In this document: positions 63,422-64,000 of the stretch, in pieces
Numbering within the stretch: position 1 is the stretch's first letter
Layout: every line of letters begins with the position of its first letter
Source of the DNA: Caulobacter sp. RHG1
GTDB taxonomy: Bacteria; Pseudomonadota; Alphaproteobacteria; Caulobacterales; Caulobacteraceae
NCBI RefSeq assembly: GCF_013181195.1
Contig: NZ_SMZP01000001.1
Coordinates: 620,001 to 684,000 of the forward strand
Direction of reading: 5' to 3'
Length of the DNA stretch: 64,000 bases
The notes under the pieces: generated by a model
Databases searched by the model: none
What the model was told of the DNA's origin: nothing
Seen by the model: only the letters and a program-made list of their open reading frames with translations
Translations under genes and position numbers: made by a program

Positions 63422-64000
63422 ATGCGCGCTTATGTGCCGATCGCGCGCGGCTACCTGATCGCCGCGGCGATTTACTACGCCCTGATCAGCCTGTCCCACC
63501 CCTACTACGAGACCGGCGCAGCGTTTGCCGTGCTGGAAGGCCTGTCGGCGATCTCGGCGCTCTACGCCTTCGCCAGCTGGTTCGCGCTGGGCCGGGGCAA
63601 GCTGGCGGGTCCTGGGCTGGAGCTGCTGGTCCTGGGCATGAACGCCCTCTTCCTGGGCAACACCCTGGCCTATCAGCTGCTGCATTTCGAACCGGCCAAG
63701 CTGGTCTATTTCGTGCTGATGGCCCTGGTGTTCGCGACCTCGGCCCCCACGCGCCGCGTCGCCATGGTCAGCGTCGCCGCGGCGACCGCCAGTCTGGTCT
63801 GGATGTGCCGTCACGCCCCGGGCGACGCCGTGGGCCAATACATGTTCATCGGCCTGGCCGGCGCCTTCGCGGCCGTCGGCATGTCCAGCCTGATGCGCGG
63901 CGTCGTCGGCCGCGAGGTGCGCGCGCGCCTGGCCAGCGAGGCCCTGACCGAGGACCTGCAGCGCGAACTGACCAACAACCGCCGCCTGCAGGCCGAGGCT
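63422..64000 (+). CDS. Probable sensor histidine kinase, N-terminal membrane part (runs off the right edge)
   Basis: The open frame continues past the window end with no stop. From the ATG at 63422 the protein starts MRAYVPIARGYLIAAAIYYA and contains about six hydrophobic segments up to residue ~160, including FVLMALVFATSAPTRRV. A charged helical region follows (ASEALTEDLQRELTNNRRLQ), typical of the coiled coil ahead of a kinase domain. That architecture fits membrane sensor kinases such as DivJ of Caulobacter, but no kinase motif is inside the window, so identity is not claimed. A TTG at 63374 is an alternative start. Confidence 0.7.
   Translation, partial: MRAYVPIARGYLIAAAIYYALISLSHPYYETGAAFAVLEGLSAISALYAFASWFALGRGKLAGPGLELLVLGMNALFLGNTLAYQLLHFEPAKLVYFVLMALVFATSAPTRRVAMVSVAAATASLVWMCRHAPGDAVGQYMFIGLAGAFAAVGMSSLMRGVVGREVRARLASEALTEDLQRELTNNRRLQAEA

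Overview
The window looks like chromosomal DNA of a Caulobacter species. It is GC-rich (about two-thirds by eye) and densely coded, with long spurious antisense reading frames. Three things point to Caulobacter. The left edge carries an S-layer gene whose N-terminus and promoter both resemble C. crescentus rsaA. A perfect CtrA box (TTAA-N7-TTAA) sits between divergent flagellar operons. There are several large TonB-dependent receptors of the Xanthomonas/Caulobacter type, plus a MucR regulator. I see no rRNA, tRNA, CRISPR array, phage or insertion sequence.

Layout. 1-5820: S-layer gene (partial), an XRE regulator, a 502-residue protein of unknown function, an FkbM methyltransferase and a glycosyltransferase, probably linked to S-layer/LPS biogenesis. 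5817-12268: an operon of TonB receptor, SapC, JmjC-like cupin and flavin-dependent halogenase. 12591-15660: a hybrid histidine kinase, divergent from a small protein that repeats the RsaA N-terminal (anchor) domain. 15725-23725: propionyl-CoA carboxylase (pccB, pccA) with a divergent ScfR-type regulator, a MerR regulator, and an unusual thiolase-like/enoyl-CoA hydratase fusion. 23823-28944: a singlet-oxygen type regulon with an ECF sigma factor and ChrR anti-sigma, a divergent lipid-modification operon (FAD oxidoreductase, DUF1365, Cfa-like methyltransferase) and DUF2177.

29114-36487: two tandem paralogous TonB receptors, the second with an added N-terminal signalling domain and followed by FecI-like sigma and FecR-like anti-sigma genes. 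36495-41139: an operon of isochorismatase-like hydrolase, XapX, amidohydrolase with a Cys/His-rich tail, DoxX and outer-membrane porin. 41305-43605: an osmoprotectant ABC transporter whose permease/binding-protein gene carries an apparent one-base frameshift. 44047-46482: flgB-flgC-fliE and divergent fliO-fliP around the CtrA box. 46513-49990: ribokinase, a PAS_5 protein, MucR and a DUF2336 protein. 50067-56399: a catabolic group (enoyl-CoA hydratase, P450, GMC oxidoreductase, acyl-CoA synthetase, MaoC hydratase). 56488-63301: DUF1272, OsmC, M1 peptidase, CsbD, trypsin-like protease, oligopeptidase B and a GNAT acetyltransferase. The right edge holds the membrane part of a probable sensor kinase.

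The points most worth following are the stand-alone RsaA-anchor-domain protein, the ChrR homologue lacking three of four zinc ligands in its sigma-binding domain beside a well-formed sigma-E-type promoter, the lipid operon that may make modified (possibly furan) fatty acids, the thiolase/crotonase fusion, and the TonB receptor pair that appears to have diverged in signalling.
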